Shown here in pieces: positions 17,233 through 26,650 of a DNA stretch of 64,000 bases (within the stretch, counting starts at the first letter, position 1; every line of letters begins with the position of its first letter). The translations under genes and the position numbers were made by a program. The stretch is taken from NCBI GenBank assembly GCA_022729735.1, contig DZAY01000003.1, positions 1-64,000 on the forward strand, read 5' to 3'. The notes beneath the pieces are model-generated. The model was given only the letters and a program-made list of their open reading frames with translations, was not told where the DNA came from and searched no databases. This stretch comes from Helicobacter cetorum. Its GTDB lineage: Bacteria > Campylobacterota > Campylobacteria > Campylobacterales > DZAY01.

Positions 17233-18702
17233 ATGGCAAAAATCACAGCTGTTATTGACATTGGCTCAAACTCTGCAAGAATGGCAGTTTTTGAGAAAAC
17301 TAGTCGGTTTGGGTTTCATTTAGTCAAAGAGGTAAAAAGCAAAGTTAGACTTTCGGAGGGGACTTATGAAAATATGGGGTACATTCAACCAACCCCTATT
17401 CATAGAGCAGAACTTGCTATTTTGGAGTTTTCAAGCATTATTAAAAGTTTAAAAGTCAGGAAAGTTCTATGTGTTGCAACTTCAGCTTTACGAGATGCAC
17501 CAAATAGGGCTATTTTAATCAATTCAATAAAAGAAAAAACAGGAATTCATATCTCTATTATCGATGGAGAAAAAGAAGCACTATTTGGAGCTATTGCTAC
17601 AATTAATTTACTTCCTATTAAAAATGGAATTACAGTTGATATTGGTGGTGGCTCAACGGAGTGTGTCAAAATCGTAAATGGAAAAATTGAATCTATGGTT
17701 TCATTAAATCTTGGAACAATTCGATTAAAAGAGCTATTTTTTGATAAAAAAGTTGCAATAAAAGATGCCGTTGATTTTATAGAAAATGAGTTCCAAAGAT
17801 TGCCAAATGAGTTTTTTAGCGATACAGTAATTGGAATTGGTGGTACAATTAGGGCATTATCAAAATCTATTATGAAATCAAATAGTTATCCAATAGATAC
17901 AATTCATGGATTTGAATATTTCGTAAATGATGAAATTGAGCGACTTAGAGATATATATAAATCAAAAGTGTTAGATTTGAAAAAATTTAGCATAAAAGAT
18001 GAACGATTTGATACAATTCGTGGTGGAACACTTATTTTTGCTATGATTTTAGATAGAGTAAAAGCAGAGCGAGTTATTACAAGTGGAGCTGGTGTTAGAG
18101 AAGGTGCATTTTTAATGGATATTTTAAGAGATAATAATTCAAAGTTTCCAGATAATTTCAATCCAAGTTTGAGAGCTTTGCTTGATAGATTTGAGCCAAA
18201 TATCGAAGTTGCAAATTATAATCAAATGATTGCTTCTAAACTTTTTGATATATTAGCTCCAAAACATAATTTAAATGAGAGTTTTAGAGAACCACTGAAA
18301 TATGCTACAAAACTTAGTAATATTGGAAATTATCTAAATTATTATAATCAAAATGAGCATACATTTTATTTTATTTTAAACTCTTTGACTTACAAAATCT
18401 CACACAAAGATAAGCTATTAGTAGCATTTTTGACTAAATTTAATAATAAACGACTGCCAGAGCGAGAAGATATTTTAAGTTATGAAAAACTCCTTCCAAA
18501 TTTAGAGAGTTTAAGATGGCTTAGCTTTATAGTAACTTTAGTTAATCAACTAAATAGTGATTTATCTAATCCAAAAGTAGAGATAAGTCTAAAAAATAAC
18601 ACTCTTTATATATTCTCAAATAGTGAGCTATATTTAGCAAGAGAAAAGATAAAAAAAATTCAAAAACCAGCTGTTTTAGCAATTATTTTTGAAAAAAATT
18701 GA
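17233..18702 (+). CDS. Ppx/GppA-family exopolyphosphatase / pppGpp phosphatase
   Basis: Hydrolyses polyphosphate or converts pppGpp to ppGpp; the two activities cannot be separated by eye. The ASKHA-type phosphate loops are visible as AVIDIGSNSARMAVF at the N-terminus, TVDIGGGSTECV (residues about 134-145) and VIGIGGTIRALSKS (about 199-212). The C-terminal part (about 310-489) is an HD-like helical region. The ATG begins two bases after the ferredoxin stop. At 489 residues it matches the long Campylobacterota form. Confidence 0.9.
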   Translation: MAKITAVIDIGSNSARMAVFEKTSRFGFHLVKEVKSKVRLSEGTYENMGYIQPTPIHRAELAILEFSSIIKSLKVRKVLCVATSALRDAPNRAILINSIKEKTGIHISIIDGEKEALFGAIATINLLPIKNGITVDIGGGSTECVKIVNGKIESMVSLNLGTIRLKELFFDKKVAIKDAVDFIENEFQRLPNEFFSDTVIGIGGTIRALSKSIMKSNSYPIDTIHGFEYFVNDEIERLRDIYKSKVLDLKKFSIKDERFDTIRGGTLIFAMILDRVKAERVITSGAGVREGAFLMDILRDNNSKFPDNFNPSLRALLDRFEPNIEVANYNQMIASKLFDILAPKHNLNESFREPLKYATKLSNIGNYLNYYNQNEHTFYFILNSLTYKISHKDKLLVAFLTKFNNKRLPEREDILSYEKLLPNLESLRWLSFIVTLVNQLNSDLSNPKVEISLKNNTLYIFSNSELYLAREKIKKIQKPAVLAIIFEKN

Positions 18703-18705
18703 TTT

Positions 18706-19827
18706 ATGTTAAATCTATTTTCGTTTTTAGAAGAAGAAGGTTTTGAACTCAAAGGCTCTTTTTGGACTTCAAAACAGAGACAATCAAATAGCATTCACGA
18801 AATATCTTACAGAGGATGTTTTAAAGCAGAACTTCCTAACTATTTTATTAACAAATATAGTAAAGAATGTGATAAGATTTTAGACCCATTTAGTGGTAGA
18901 GGAACAACTGTTATTGAAGCCGGATTGCTAAATCGAAATATAGTGGCAAATGATATAAATCCATTATCAAAAATTTTGGCAGAACCAAGGTTAAATCCTC
19001 CAACTATGAAAGAGATAGAAAATAGATTAAAAGAGATAAAATTTAATTATGATTTAAAATCTGATATTGATTTATCAATGTTTTATCATAAAGAGACTTT
19101 ACAAGAGATACTAACTTACAGAGAGGTTTTGGGAGATAGTAAAGTTGATAAATGGATAAGAATGGTGGTTACAAATAGATTAACAGGTCATTCTGTCGGT
19201 TTTTTTTCTATTTATACACTTCCACCAAATCAGACTATTACAGCAGAGCGACAACTAAAATTAAATCAAAAGAGTGGAATAATTGCAGAATATAGAGATA
19301 CTAAAGCTTTAATTTTGAAAAAATCTAAACAGTTATTAAAAGATATTGATAATAGATTAAGAGATAGATTAAACAGTATTAACAAAGAGTTTTTGATTGG
19401 TTTAGCATCTAATTTGGCAATAGAAAGCAATAGCATTGATTTAACTATTACTTCCCCTCCATTTTTAGATGTAATAGATTATAATGGCGATAATTGGCTT
19501 AGAAATTGGTTTAATAAAATAGAAAATCCAAATATTTCTAATTTCAAAAAGTTAGAAGATTGGAAGTATTTTATGTTAGATGTTATGAAAGAGATTTATA
19601 GAGTAACTAAATCTAATGGTTATTTTGTATTTGAAGTTGGAGAAGTTAAAAGTGGTAAGATTAAGTTAGATGAAGAGTCTATAATTATTGGTGAAAAGGC
19701 TGGATTTCAATGTGAAAAAATTATGATTAATGAGCAAACTTTTACAAAAACAGCAAATATTTGGGGAGTTGATAATAACTCTAAAGGTACAAATTCAAAT
19801 AGAATTTTAATATTTAAGAAAGGATAA
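18706..19827 (+). CDS. DNA methyltransferase, probably N4-cytosine
   Basis: Modification half of a likely type II restriction-modification pair. The AdoMet-binding motif I is DPFSGRGTT at residues 60-68, followed by NRNIVANDINPLS; the catalytic motif IV is TSPPF near residue 248, followed by LDVIDYNGDNWLRNW. SPPF/SPPY favours N4-methylcytosine over N6-methyladenine, which more often has DPPY. Motif I comes before motif IV, unlike the common beta-class order. The start lacks a good ribosome site and lies three bases after ppx/gppA, so it may be translationally coupled. The recognition site is unknown. Confidence 0.85.
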   Translation: MLNLFSFLEEEGFELKGSFWTSKQRQSNSIHEISYRGCFKAELPNYFINKYSKECDKILDPFSGRGTTVIEAGLLNRNIVANDINPLSKILAEPRLNPPTMKEIENRLKEIKFNYDLKSDIDLSMFYHKETLQEILTYREVLGDSKVDKWIRMVVTNRLTGHSVGFFSIYTLPPNQTITAERQLKLNQKSGIIAEYRDTKALILKKSKQLLKDIDNRLRDRLNSINKEFLIGLASNLAIESNSIDLTITSPPFLDVIDYNGDNWLRNWFNKIENPNISNFKKLEDWKYFMLDVMKEIYRVTKSNGYFVFEVGEVKSGKIKLDEESIIIGEKAGFQCEKIMINEQTFTKTANIWGVDNNSKGTNSNRILIFKKG

Positions 19828-19829
19828 AT

Positions 19830-20456
19830 TTGCAAATTTCTAACGAACTTCAAGGAGTTATTACTCAAATGTTAAAGCCTCTCAAAGATTTATCTATGAA
19901 AATAGTTATTGAAGGCTTATCAAATCATAAAGTTATTCCATTTAATAAAAATAGTGTTGATGATTTAGAAGTTTTAGAAAAACTTAAAGAAGTTGCTGAA
20001 AATGTTAAAAAATATGTTTCCCAAAATCATATATTTTCAAAAAGAGTTAATGAAGTTGGAAATAAAATTGAACCTATTGTAAAGAGTGAATTAATAAAAA
20101 TTGGTTTTATTGCAAAAACTCCAAATGGTAAATCAACAGGCTATCCAGATATAGAATTTATGGATAGTAAAAATAGACTACACTATTTGGAGTGCAAAAC
20201 ATATAATATCAAAAATATAGATACAACTCAAAGAAGTTTTTATTTATCTCCATCAGAAAATTTTAAAGTTAAACAAGATGCTATTCATTTTGGAATATCT
20301 TTTGAAGTTGAAGCTATTGAAAATAAAAAATATAAAATTAATAGTTGGAAAATTTTAGATTTTTCAGAATTAAAATTAGATGTCAAGTATGAGTTTAATT
20401 CAAATAATAAAGAGATGTATAAAAAAGATTTAATTATTGCAGAAAGTGATAATTGA
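19830..20456 (+). CDS. Probable type II restriction endonuclease, PD-(D/E)XK fold
   Basis: Restriction half of the pair, two bases after the methyltransferase. The nuclease signature is GYPDIEF with Asp107, then ECK at 121-123, giving PD-(13 residues)-ExK, the metal-binding core of this superfamily. The surrounding strand YLECKTYNIKNI and the later FYLSPSENFKVKQDAIHFGISF fit a type II enzyme. Translation starts at TTG after AGGATAAAT. At 208 residues it is a compact single-domain enzyme. Its specificity cannot be deduced here. Confidence 0.75.
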   Translation: MQISNELQGVITQMLKPLKDLSMKIVIEGLSNHKVIPFNKNSVDDLEVLEKLKEVAENVKKYVSQNHIFSKRVNEVGNKIEPIVKSELIKIGFIAKTPNGKSTGYPDIEFMDSKNRLHYLECKTYNIKNIDTTQRSFYLSPSENFKVKQDAIHFGISFEVEAIENKKYKINSWKILDFSELKLDVKYEFNSNNKEMYKKDLIIAESDN

Positions 20457-20459
20457 TTT

Positions 20460-21428
20460 ATGAAAATTGCTATTATCAAGCTTTCTGCAATGGGAGATAT
20501 TATATTTGCTATGGCGGTTTTGCAATCAATTAGAGCAAATTTTAAAACAATTCAAATTGATTGGTTTTGTGATGAATTTTTTGCCCCAATTTTGGAAGAG
20601 TCAAAAGAGATAGACAATATTTATAAAATTCCTATTAAAAAGATTAAAAAAGATAGAGATTTAAAAGAGTTAATCCGACAAATCAGATTTTTAAAATCTC
20701 TAAAATATGATTTGATAATAGATTTACAAGGGCTTATAAAATCTGCAATTGTTGCAAAACTACTAAATGGAAAAACCATTGGATTTTGTAAAGATTCTAT
20801 AAAAGAGTCATTTGCATCAAAATTTTATGATGAGTGTTACTCTATCTCATATTCTGAAAATATTTTGCTAAGAAATCAGTTTTTAGTATCAAATGCTTTA
20901 AATTTTAAAATAGATAGTTCAAATTTAGAAAAGTTTATATTTTTTAAAGAGTGTGATTTTGATTTTATAACTGAAAAATTTTTGCTTCTTACAGTTGGTG
21001 CTTCATTTCCAAGCAAAATATATCCAAAAGAGAAGTTTTTGGAAGTTGTAGAATATTTAAAAATGGATACAGTTATTGTTTGGGGAAGTGAAAGTGAGAG
21101 AAAGTTTGGAGAGTTTATTGTGCAAAACTCTAAATTTGCAAAACTTGCTCCAAAACTAAATTTAAACGAACTTAAAGCTTTAGTATCAAAAGCATCTTTG
21201 GTAATAGGAAATGATAGTGGTCCAACACATTTGACTTTTGGATTAAAAGTTCCCTCAATCACACTTTTTGGAAATACTCCATCATATAGAAATACAGTCA
21301 AAACGGCTATTAATAAAAGCTTACAAGCAGATACTAAAATAGAACCAAAAAAGATAAATAAGAGTGATTTTTCTATTAAAAATATAGAGCCAAAAGAGAT
21401 TGTAAAATTGGCTATGGAACTTTTATGA
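20460..21428 (+). CDS. waaC: Lipopolysaccharide heptosyltransferase I
   Basis: Adds the first heptose to Kdo in the inner core of lipopolysaccharide or lipooligosaccharide, at the cytoplasmic face of the inner membrane. GT-B family 9 features are LSAMGDIIFAMAVLQSIR at the N-terminus, DLQGLIKSAI in the middle, and the donor site GNDSGPTHLTFGLKVPSITLFGNT. Length 322 is normal. It overlaps the acyltransferase gene by four bases; the waaC, htrB, glycosyltransferase order matches the start of the Campylobacter jejuni lipooligosaccharide locus. Confidence 0.92.
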   Translation: MKIAIIKLSAMGDIIFAMAVLQSIRANFKTIQIDWFCDEFFAPILEESKEIDNIYKIPIKKIKKDRDLKELIRQIRFLKSLKYDLIIDLQGLIKSAIVAKLLNGKTIGFCKDSIKESFASKFYDECYSISYSENILLRNQFLVSNALNFKIDSSNLEKFIFFKECDFDFITEKFLLLTVGASFPSKIYPKEKFLEVVEYLKMDTVIVWGSESERKFGEFIVQNSKFAKLAPKLNLNELKALVSKASLVIGNDSGPTHLTFGLKVPSITLFGNTPSYRNTVKTAINKSLQADTKIEPKKINKSDFSIKNIEPKEIVKLAMELL

Positions 21429-22306
21429 GTGATTTTTTATATTTAAATGGTTTTAAATTTTTGAAATTTATTATAAAAAAAACTCCTACATGGTTTAAAA
21501 ATAGTGTTTTAAATTTTTTAGTTTCATTTTTATATTTGATTGATAAAAAACATAGAACTATTATAGAAACAAATTTAAAATTTGCTTTTGGTGAAGATTT
21601 TAGAGAAATTAAGCAAATTACAAAAAATTGTTATAAAAATTTAGTCTATTTTTTGGCAGATTTTATAGATAATCAAGATAGGAGTTTGGATTACATAAAT
21701 TCAAAAATAAATATTATAAATCAAGATATTGTGCAAAATGCAATTGCTACTAATAGAGCTATAATTTTTATAACGGCACACTACTCAAATTGGGAAATTT
21801 TACCACTTGTTATTGGTGGAAATATTGCACCTATGACAGTTGTTGGGAGAAGTTTAGACTCTAAAGTTATGAATACCATTTTAAAGAGTGAGCGAGAAAG
21901 ATTTAATATAACTATGGTAGATAAAAAAGGAGCAAGTAAAGAGCTTGTAAAAGCCTTAAAAGCTAAAAGAGCTGTTGGAGTTTTAATTGACCAAAGTATC
22001 TCATTGAACCACGGAATTGAAGTTAGCTTTTTTGGCAAAAGGGCAACTCAAACATCTATTACATCGATTTTAGCAAAAAAGTTTGATGCTTTAATTATTC
22101 CAACTTTTGTATTTAGCCAAGATGAAAAATATGATTTGAAATTTTATGAGCCAATAGAAGCTGATAAAAATTTAGATTATGATACAGATATTCAGAGATT
22201 ATCACAAATGCAATCAGATATTATAGAAAAAGTAATAAGAGAAAAACCAAATGAGTGGTTTTGGTTTCATAAAAGATGGAAAGTCTTTTATCCAGAACTT
22301 TATTAA
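21425..22306 (+). CDS. lpxL: Lipid A late acyltransferase (LpxL/HtrB family)
   Basis: Transfers a secondary acyl chain to the Kdo2-lipid IVA precursor at the inner membrane. The catalytic HxxxxE motif is HYSNWE (residues about 119-124), with FITAHYSNWEILP around it, GVLIDQS near 187 and the C-terminal WFWFHKRWK block all diagnostic. Homologues in Campylobacter are called htrB or waaM. The ATG overlaps the waaC stop. Acyl-chain length cannot be predicted. Confidence 0.92.
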   Translation: MSDFLYLNGFKFLKFIIKKTPTWFKNSVLNFLVSFLYLIDKKHRTIIETNLKFAFGEDFREIKQITKNCYKNLVYFLADFIDNQDRSLDYINSKINIINQDIVQNAIATNRAIIFITAHYSNWEILPLVIGGNIAPMTVVGRSLDSKVMNTILKSERERFNITMVDKKGASKELVKALKAKRAVGVLIDQSISLNHGIEVSFFGKRATQTSITSILAKKFDALIIPTFVFSQDEKYDLKFYEPIEADKNLDYDTDIQRLSQMQSDIIEKVIREKPNEWFWFHKRWKVFYPELY

Positions 22307-22315
22307 GAAGAGCAA

Positions 22316-23074
22316 ATGGAAAAAATATCTGTAACAATACTTACAAAAAATAGTGAAAAATATCTATTTGAAGTTTTAAATAGTTTAATCTCTTTTGATG
22401 AGGTTATAATTTTAGATAATGGTTCAACTGATAAAACTATTGAGATATTAAAAGAGTTTTCAAATACAAAACTATTTGTTTCAGAATTTATTGGGTTTGG
22501 AAATTTAAAAAATCTTGCTTCAACTTATGCTACAAATGAGTGGATTTTATCTATTGATAGTGATGAGGTGGTATCAAAAGAGTTAGCAAATGAGATACTA
22601 AATTTAGAGCTTAAAAAAGATACAATTTACTCTATTAAAAGATTAAACCATTATAATAAAAAGCCAATTAAGTGTTGTGGTTGGTATCCAGATAGAGTTA
22701 AGCGGTTATATAATAAATCTTCAACAAAATTCAATAGTTTAAAAGTTCATGAATCATTAATTAGTGAAGGTTTTAAAAATATAACTTTACAAAATGATTT
22801 AATTCACTATACAACAGATGGTATTGAGCAGATGTTATCAAAAATGGCTCTATATAGTAGTTATGGAGCAGAAAATATTATTTCAAAAAATTGTAAAATA
22901 TCATCTTTTACACCAATTTTACACTTTATTAGTGCATTTTTGAAAAACTATTTCTTAAAAAAAGGTATATTTTATGGTAGAGTTGGGTTTAATATTTCAC
23001 TTTTAAATAGTTTAGGTTCATTTTTTAAATATGCTAAAGCTTATGAACTTCAAAATAGGAAATCAGATGAGTAG
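22316..23074 (+). CDS. Family 2 glycosyltransferase for lipooligosaccharide core (WaaE/LgtF-like)
   Basis: Probably adds glucose to the core heptose. The GT-A fold is shown by ISVTILTKNSEKYLFEVLNS, ILDNGSTDKTIEIL and the metal-binding motif SIDSDEVVS (about residues 78-86). The segment KCCGWYPDRVKRLYNK is characteristic of the WaaE/LgtF group. It sits directly after lpxL, as in the Campylobacter core locus. Its 3' end overlaps the following lipoprotein gene by eight bases. The sugar is inferred from the family. Confidence 0.82.
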   Translation: MEKISVTILTKNSEKYLFEVLNSLISFDEVIILDNGSTDKTIEILKEFSNTKLFVSEFIGFGNLKNLASTYATNEWILSIDSDEVVSKELANEILNLELKKDTIYSIKRLNHYNKKPIKCCGWYPDRVKRLYNKSSTKFNSLKVHESLISEGFKNITLQNDLIHYTTDGIEQMLSKMALYSSYGAENIISKNCKISSFTPILHFISAFLKNYFLKKGIFYGRVGFNISLLNSLGSFFKYAKAYELQNRKSDE

Positions 23075-23534
23075 AGTCTTAATGTCTATTTTTATACTCC
23101 TTTTTATTGGTTGTGCTACAAAAGAAGAGATTAAAAAAAGTTATCTTATAACTTTTAAAACACCAAATTTACAATATCATGATATGGGATTTATAAAATT
23201 TTCTAATAGTATTAATTTATCTATTTTTAGTTTTGGTCAAGTAATTTTAAATTTAGAAATAGGTGCTAATTTAATATGTTTAAATTCGCAATGTTTATTA
23301 AAAGAGCAGTTTAATTCCAAATTTCTATCATCAAATTATGATAAAGATATTTTAGAGCAAATTATTAATTGCAAAGAAATTTTAAATGGAGTTGGTAAAA
23401 AAGAGACAAAAGATGGATTTACTCAAGAGATACAAAATAGCAATTTTGATATAATCTATCAATGTTTTGATGATGTTATCAGCTTTAAAGATAAAAAAAA
23501 TGGTGTCTTTATAAAGCTAAAGGAGATTAAATGA
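23067..23534 (+). CDS. Small lipoprotein of unknown function
   Basis: The signal peptide ends in a lipobox ([12 protein letters not shown]), so the mature protein should be lipid-anchored at Cys near residue 16. The ORF track begins at 23031, but the ATG at 23067 is better: it has AGGA six bases upstream and starts directly with the signal sequence. The roughly 140-residue mature part contains several Cys residues ([23 protein letters not shown]) and matches nothing I know. It overlaps nfo by four bases. Confidence 0.75.
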   Translation: MSRVLMSIFILLFIGCATKEEIKKSYLITFKTPNLQYHDMGFIKFSNSINLSIFSFGQVILNLEIGANLICLNSQCLLKEQFNSKFLSSNYDKDILEQIINCKEILNGVGKKETKDGFTQEIQNSNFDIIYQCFDDVISFKDKKNGVFIKLKEIK

Positions 23535-24373
23535 AATATGTTGGAGCTCATGTTAGTATTTCTGGAGGAGTTTTTAATGCTCCAATAAATGCTAAAAAAA
23601 TTGGTGCAAAAGCTTTTGCACTTTTTACAAAAAACCAAAGACAATGGGATTCAAAAGAGTTATCACAAAATGATATTGATAAATTTAATAAGAATTTAGA
23701 TATTGCAGAAATTGATAAAAATTATATTTTACCTCATGATAGTTATTTGATAAATTTAGGAAGTAGTAATTTAGAAAAAAGAGAAAAATCATTAAATGCT
23801 TTTATTGATGAGTTACAAAGATGTAAATTATTAGGATTAAATAAACTAAACTTTCATGCAGGTAGTCATTTAAAGGAGATAAGCGAAGAAGAATCTTTAG
23901 AACTTATTAGTAGTTGTATGAATATTGCATTAAAATCTGTTGATGATGTATGTTTAGTAATAGAAAATACAGCTGGACAAGGTAGTAATTTAGGTTATAA
24001 ATTTGAACATCTTGCATATTTAATAGAAAATTCTATTGATAAAAATAGAGTTGGTGTATGTATTGATACGGCTCACACTTTTGCTTCTGGATATGATATT
24101 AGAACAGAAGATAGTTATCAAAATACCATGAATTTATTTGATAAAATTGTTGGATTTAAATATTTAAAAGCTATGCACTTAAATGATTCCAAAGCAAAAC
24201 TTGGTTCAAAAGTTGATAGACATCACTCACTTGGAATGGGCGAAATTGGATTAGATACATTTAAATTTATTATGAATGATAAACGAATGGAAAATATTCC
24301 ACTTATTTTAGAAACAATTGATGAAACTATTTGGGACAAAGAGATAGCCATGTTATATAGTTTTGTAAATTAA
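23531..24373 (+). CDS. nfo: Endonuclease IV
   Basis: Zinc-dependent apurinic/apyrimidinic endonuclease that nicks 5' to abasic sites in base excision repair. The TIM-barrel signature blocks are [80 protein letters not shown] and PLILETID, carrying the expected His, Asp and Glu zinc ligands. At 280 residues it has the normal length. The ATG overlaps the lipoprotein stop. Confidence 0.96.
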   Translation: MKYVGAHVSISGGVFNAPINAKKIGAKAFALFTKNQRQWDSKELSQNDIDKFNKNLDIAEIDKNYILPHDSYLINLGSSNLEKREKSLNAFIDELQRCKLLGLNKLNFHAGSHLKEISEEESLELISSCMNIALKSVDDVCLVIENTAGQGSNLGYKFEHLAYLIENSIDKNRVGVCIDTAHTFASGYDIRTEDSYQNTMNLFDKIVGFKYLKAMHLNDSKAKLGSKVDRHHSLGMGEIGLDTFKFIMNDKRMENIPLILETIDETIWDKEIAMLYSFVN

Positions 24374-24400
24374 AAAAAGAATTAATTTAGGAGTAAAAAT

Positions 24401-26128
24401 TTGACAAACATTATAAATTTTTTGGATAGTAAGGATATAAAAAAGACAAAGCTCTTTTCACAATTTAGATGTTCTATTGAAGAAGCTTTGGTTTTAAGAG
24501 TATTGACAAAAGAGTATTTAGACGGAAATGAAGAGGTTGTTGTAAATGAGTTGCTTAAATCTTTATTTACAAATAATGGTTATGAGTTTTTAAAAAAGTT
24601 GCCAATTATTAGAAATCTTTTAGAACTTGGTTGGATTGTGCAAAATAGTTTTTTGCAATTAAAATTGGAAGATATTTCAAATTTAGAGTTTTTAAATAGC
24701 TCAATTTCACTCTCACCTGCATTTTTGAAACTTTTAGAAAGTGGTAGTTTAGATTTGGCACTACCAGAAGTAAAACCATATAATGACCATTTAGAGTATC
24801 TTCAAGACCAATTTTTTAGAATTGGTTTATATCAAAAATTAAGTGCTATTAAGCAAAATTTTACTCAAAACTCTCCAAATTTAAGTAGACTAAAAAGTAA
24901 GTTAAAACTATTAGAAAAAAGAGTTGAAGAAAAAATTAAAGTTACAGAAATAGAAATTGCTTTAGAAAAGTTTTTTGTAGATAACCATTTAGATGAGCGA
25001 GAGCAAATTCTCTTTTTAGCACTTTTAAAAGAAGAGTATTCAGCAGGAGATGAAAATTTAAGGGATATGAATGCTTTAATTGATTTAATTAGCTTTGATG
25101 ATTATGAGAGAATAAAAAATCGAGAACTTTTAGATGAAGGAGCTAACTTAATTGAAAAAGAGTTAATCGATTATGATGAAATAATTAACCCATTTGGTGG
25201 AATTTCAAGGAGTTTTTTTATTCCAGAACCAGTGTTACACAAAATTATTCACCCTCATAAAAAGAAAAAATCTCAAAAAATAAAACTTGATACACTTATA
25301 AAAGAGCAAGATATTTTTGAATTTATTGAGCCAAAAAGCTCATTAGAAAATGTTGTATTACATAAACAGACAAGAGATACATTAGAAAATCTACTCAAAC
25401 AAGTTGAGCCAAAAGTATCAAATCTACTCAAAGAGTGGGGAATTAAAGATAAAAAAAAGGGAATTGAAGCAAAAATAATATTTTATGGACCAGCAGGAAC
25501 AGGTAAAACTTTAACAGCTTTATCATTTGCAAAATCTATAAAAAGACAAGTTTTAAGCTTTGATTGTTCCAAAATTTTATCAATGTATGTTGGTGAAAGT
25601 GAAAAAAATGTGCGAAAAATTTTTGATACATATAAAGATTTGAGTGCAAAAACTAAAAGTGAGCCAGTTTTATTACTAAATGAAGCAGACCAATTTTTAA
25701 GTGCAAGAAGTAGTGCATCTTCTTCAGCTGATAAAATGCACAATCAAATGCAAAATATATTTTTAGAACAGATTGAAAGATATGAAGGAATATTAATTGC
25801 AACTACAAATCTACTTGACTCTATTGATAGTGCATTTTCCAGAAGATTTAACTATAAAATTGAATTTAAAAAACCAGATTTTACTCAAAGAGTTGAACTT
25901 TGGAAATTGAATTTACCAAAAAATGCAGATTATGATAGCAATTTTAATATTGAAGAGTTAGCTAAAACTAAACTTACAGGTGGTCAGATACACATTATTG
26001 TAAAAAATACAGCTTACAAAGTTGCAACAAGAGAAAATCCAAAATTTTTTATGCAAGATTTTGTTACAGAAATACAAAAAGAGATTTCAGGAAGCTTTGA
26101 GGGGGAGAAAATGATGGGCTTTGTTTAA
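24401..26128 (+). CDS. AAA-family ATPase of unknown target
   Basis: The C-terminal AAA module has Walker A GPAGTGKTLTA (about residues 364-374), Walker B as VLLLNEADQFL (about 422-432, with Asn before the catalytic Glu), sensor 1 LIATTNL and an arginine finger in SAFSRRF (about 478-483). The first 330 residues are helical and unrecognised; a segment of about 30 basic residues precedes the module. NEAD-type Walker B proteins of this kind occur in other bacteria as stand-alone ATPases. The TTG start has TTTAGGAG upstream. It is the last gene before the nuo promoter region. Confidence 0.75.
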   Translation: MTNIINFLDSKDIKKTKLFSQFRCSIEEALVLRVLTKEYLDGNEEVVVNELLKSLFTNNGYEFLKKLPIIRNLLELGWIVQNSFLQLKLEDISNLEFLNSSISLSPAFLKLLESGSLDLALPEVKPYNDHLEYLQDQFFRIGLYQKLSAIKQNFTQNSPNLSRLKSKLKLLEKRVEEKIKVTEIEIALEKFFVDNHLDEREQILFLALLKEEYSAGDENLRDMNALIDLISFDDYERIKNRELLDEGANLIEKELIDYDEIINPFGGISRSFFIPEPVLHKIIHPHKKKKSQKIKLDTLIKEQDIFEFIEPKSSLENVVLHKQTRDTLENLLKQVEPKVSNLLKEWGIKDKKKGIEAKIIFYGPAGTGKTLTALSFAKSIKRQVLSFDCSKILSMYVGESEKNVRKIFDTYKDLSAKTKSEPVLLLNEADQFLSARSSASSSADKMHNQMQNIFLEQIERYEGILIATTNLLDSIDSAFSRRFNYKIEFKKPDFTQRVELWKLNLPKNADYDSNFNIEELAKTKLTGGQIHIIVKNTAYKVATRENPKFFMQDFVTEIQKEISGSFEGEKMMGFV

Positions 26129-26135
26129 TATAAAA

Positions 26136-26152
26136 TGTAACTTATAGTTACA
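26136..26152. promoter_or_regulatory. Perfect 7-3-7 palindrome upstream of nuoA
   Basis: TGTAACT-TAT-AGTTACA is a perfect inverted repeat just after the AAA ATPase gene and about 110 bases before the nuoA start, the only sizeable gap near the complex I cluster. It could be a regulator-binding site or a weak hairpin terminator for the upstream gene; there is no T-run after it. A TAAAAT hexamer at 26226-26231, after T-rich tracts, is a candidate -10 for the nuo operon. Confidence 0.4.
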
Positions 26153-26260
26153 ATATAAAAAATAGTAGTGTGTAGTTTCGTAAATCAAAATTTTTTTAAA
26201 TATTTTTTGATATAGTTGTAAAAGTTAAAATTATTCATAAATCTTATATAAGGGGACTCT

Positions 26261-26650
26261 ATGAGCCATATGGATTTTGCACATCCTTATTTTGGTGTGT
26301 TTATTATGTTTATTACTACAATGCTATCGTTTGCTGGAACTCTATTTTTGGCAAGACTTGTTAGTAGAAAATTAGCTAAACTCGATAATGAGAAGCTAAA
26401 ATTAAGTATTTATGAGTGTGGGCCAGAAGTTACAAAACAGCCAAACAAAATATCTGCTCAATTCTATCTATTTGCAGTTCTTTTTATCGTATTTGATATA
26501 GAAATTATATTTCTATTTCCATGGGCTGTAGATTTTAAACCTCTTGGTTGGTTTGGATTTATTTCTATCATGGTATTTTTAACAATTCTTACAATTGGAT
26601 TTATCTATGAGTGGAGAAAGGGAGCATTAGAATGGCACAGCATAAAGTAA
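26261..26650 (+). CDS. nuoA: Complex I subunit A
   Basis: Membrane subunit at the interface of the peripheral and membrane arms. Three membrane helices (about residues 12-32, 66-86, 94-115) and the family block [39 protein letters not shown] are present; the motif's Cys-containing loop is intact. It is first in the nuo cluster, with AAGGGG upstream of its ATG. The gene overlaps nuoB by 19 bases. Confidence 0.96.
   Translation: MSHMDFAHPYFGVFIMFITTMLSFAGTLFLARLVSRKLAKLDNEKLKLSIYECGPEVTKQPNKISAQFYLFAVLFIVFDIEIIFLFPWAVDFKPLGWFGFISIMVFLTILTIGFIYEWRKGALEWHSIK

Noticed and set aside
23031-23066. Upstream start of the lipoprotein gene in the ORF track
   Set aside because: The ATG at 23067 has a well-spaced AGGA and begins directly with the signal peptide; the longer form would precede the signal with unrelated residues.
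26207-26231. TTGATA and TAAAAT as a full sigma-70 promoter for nuo
   Set aside because: The two hexamers are only 13 bases apart, too close for a normal promoter; TAAAAT alone is mentioned as a possible -10.
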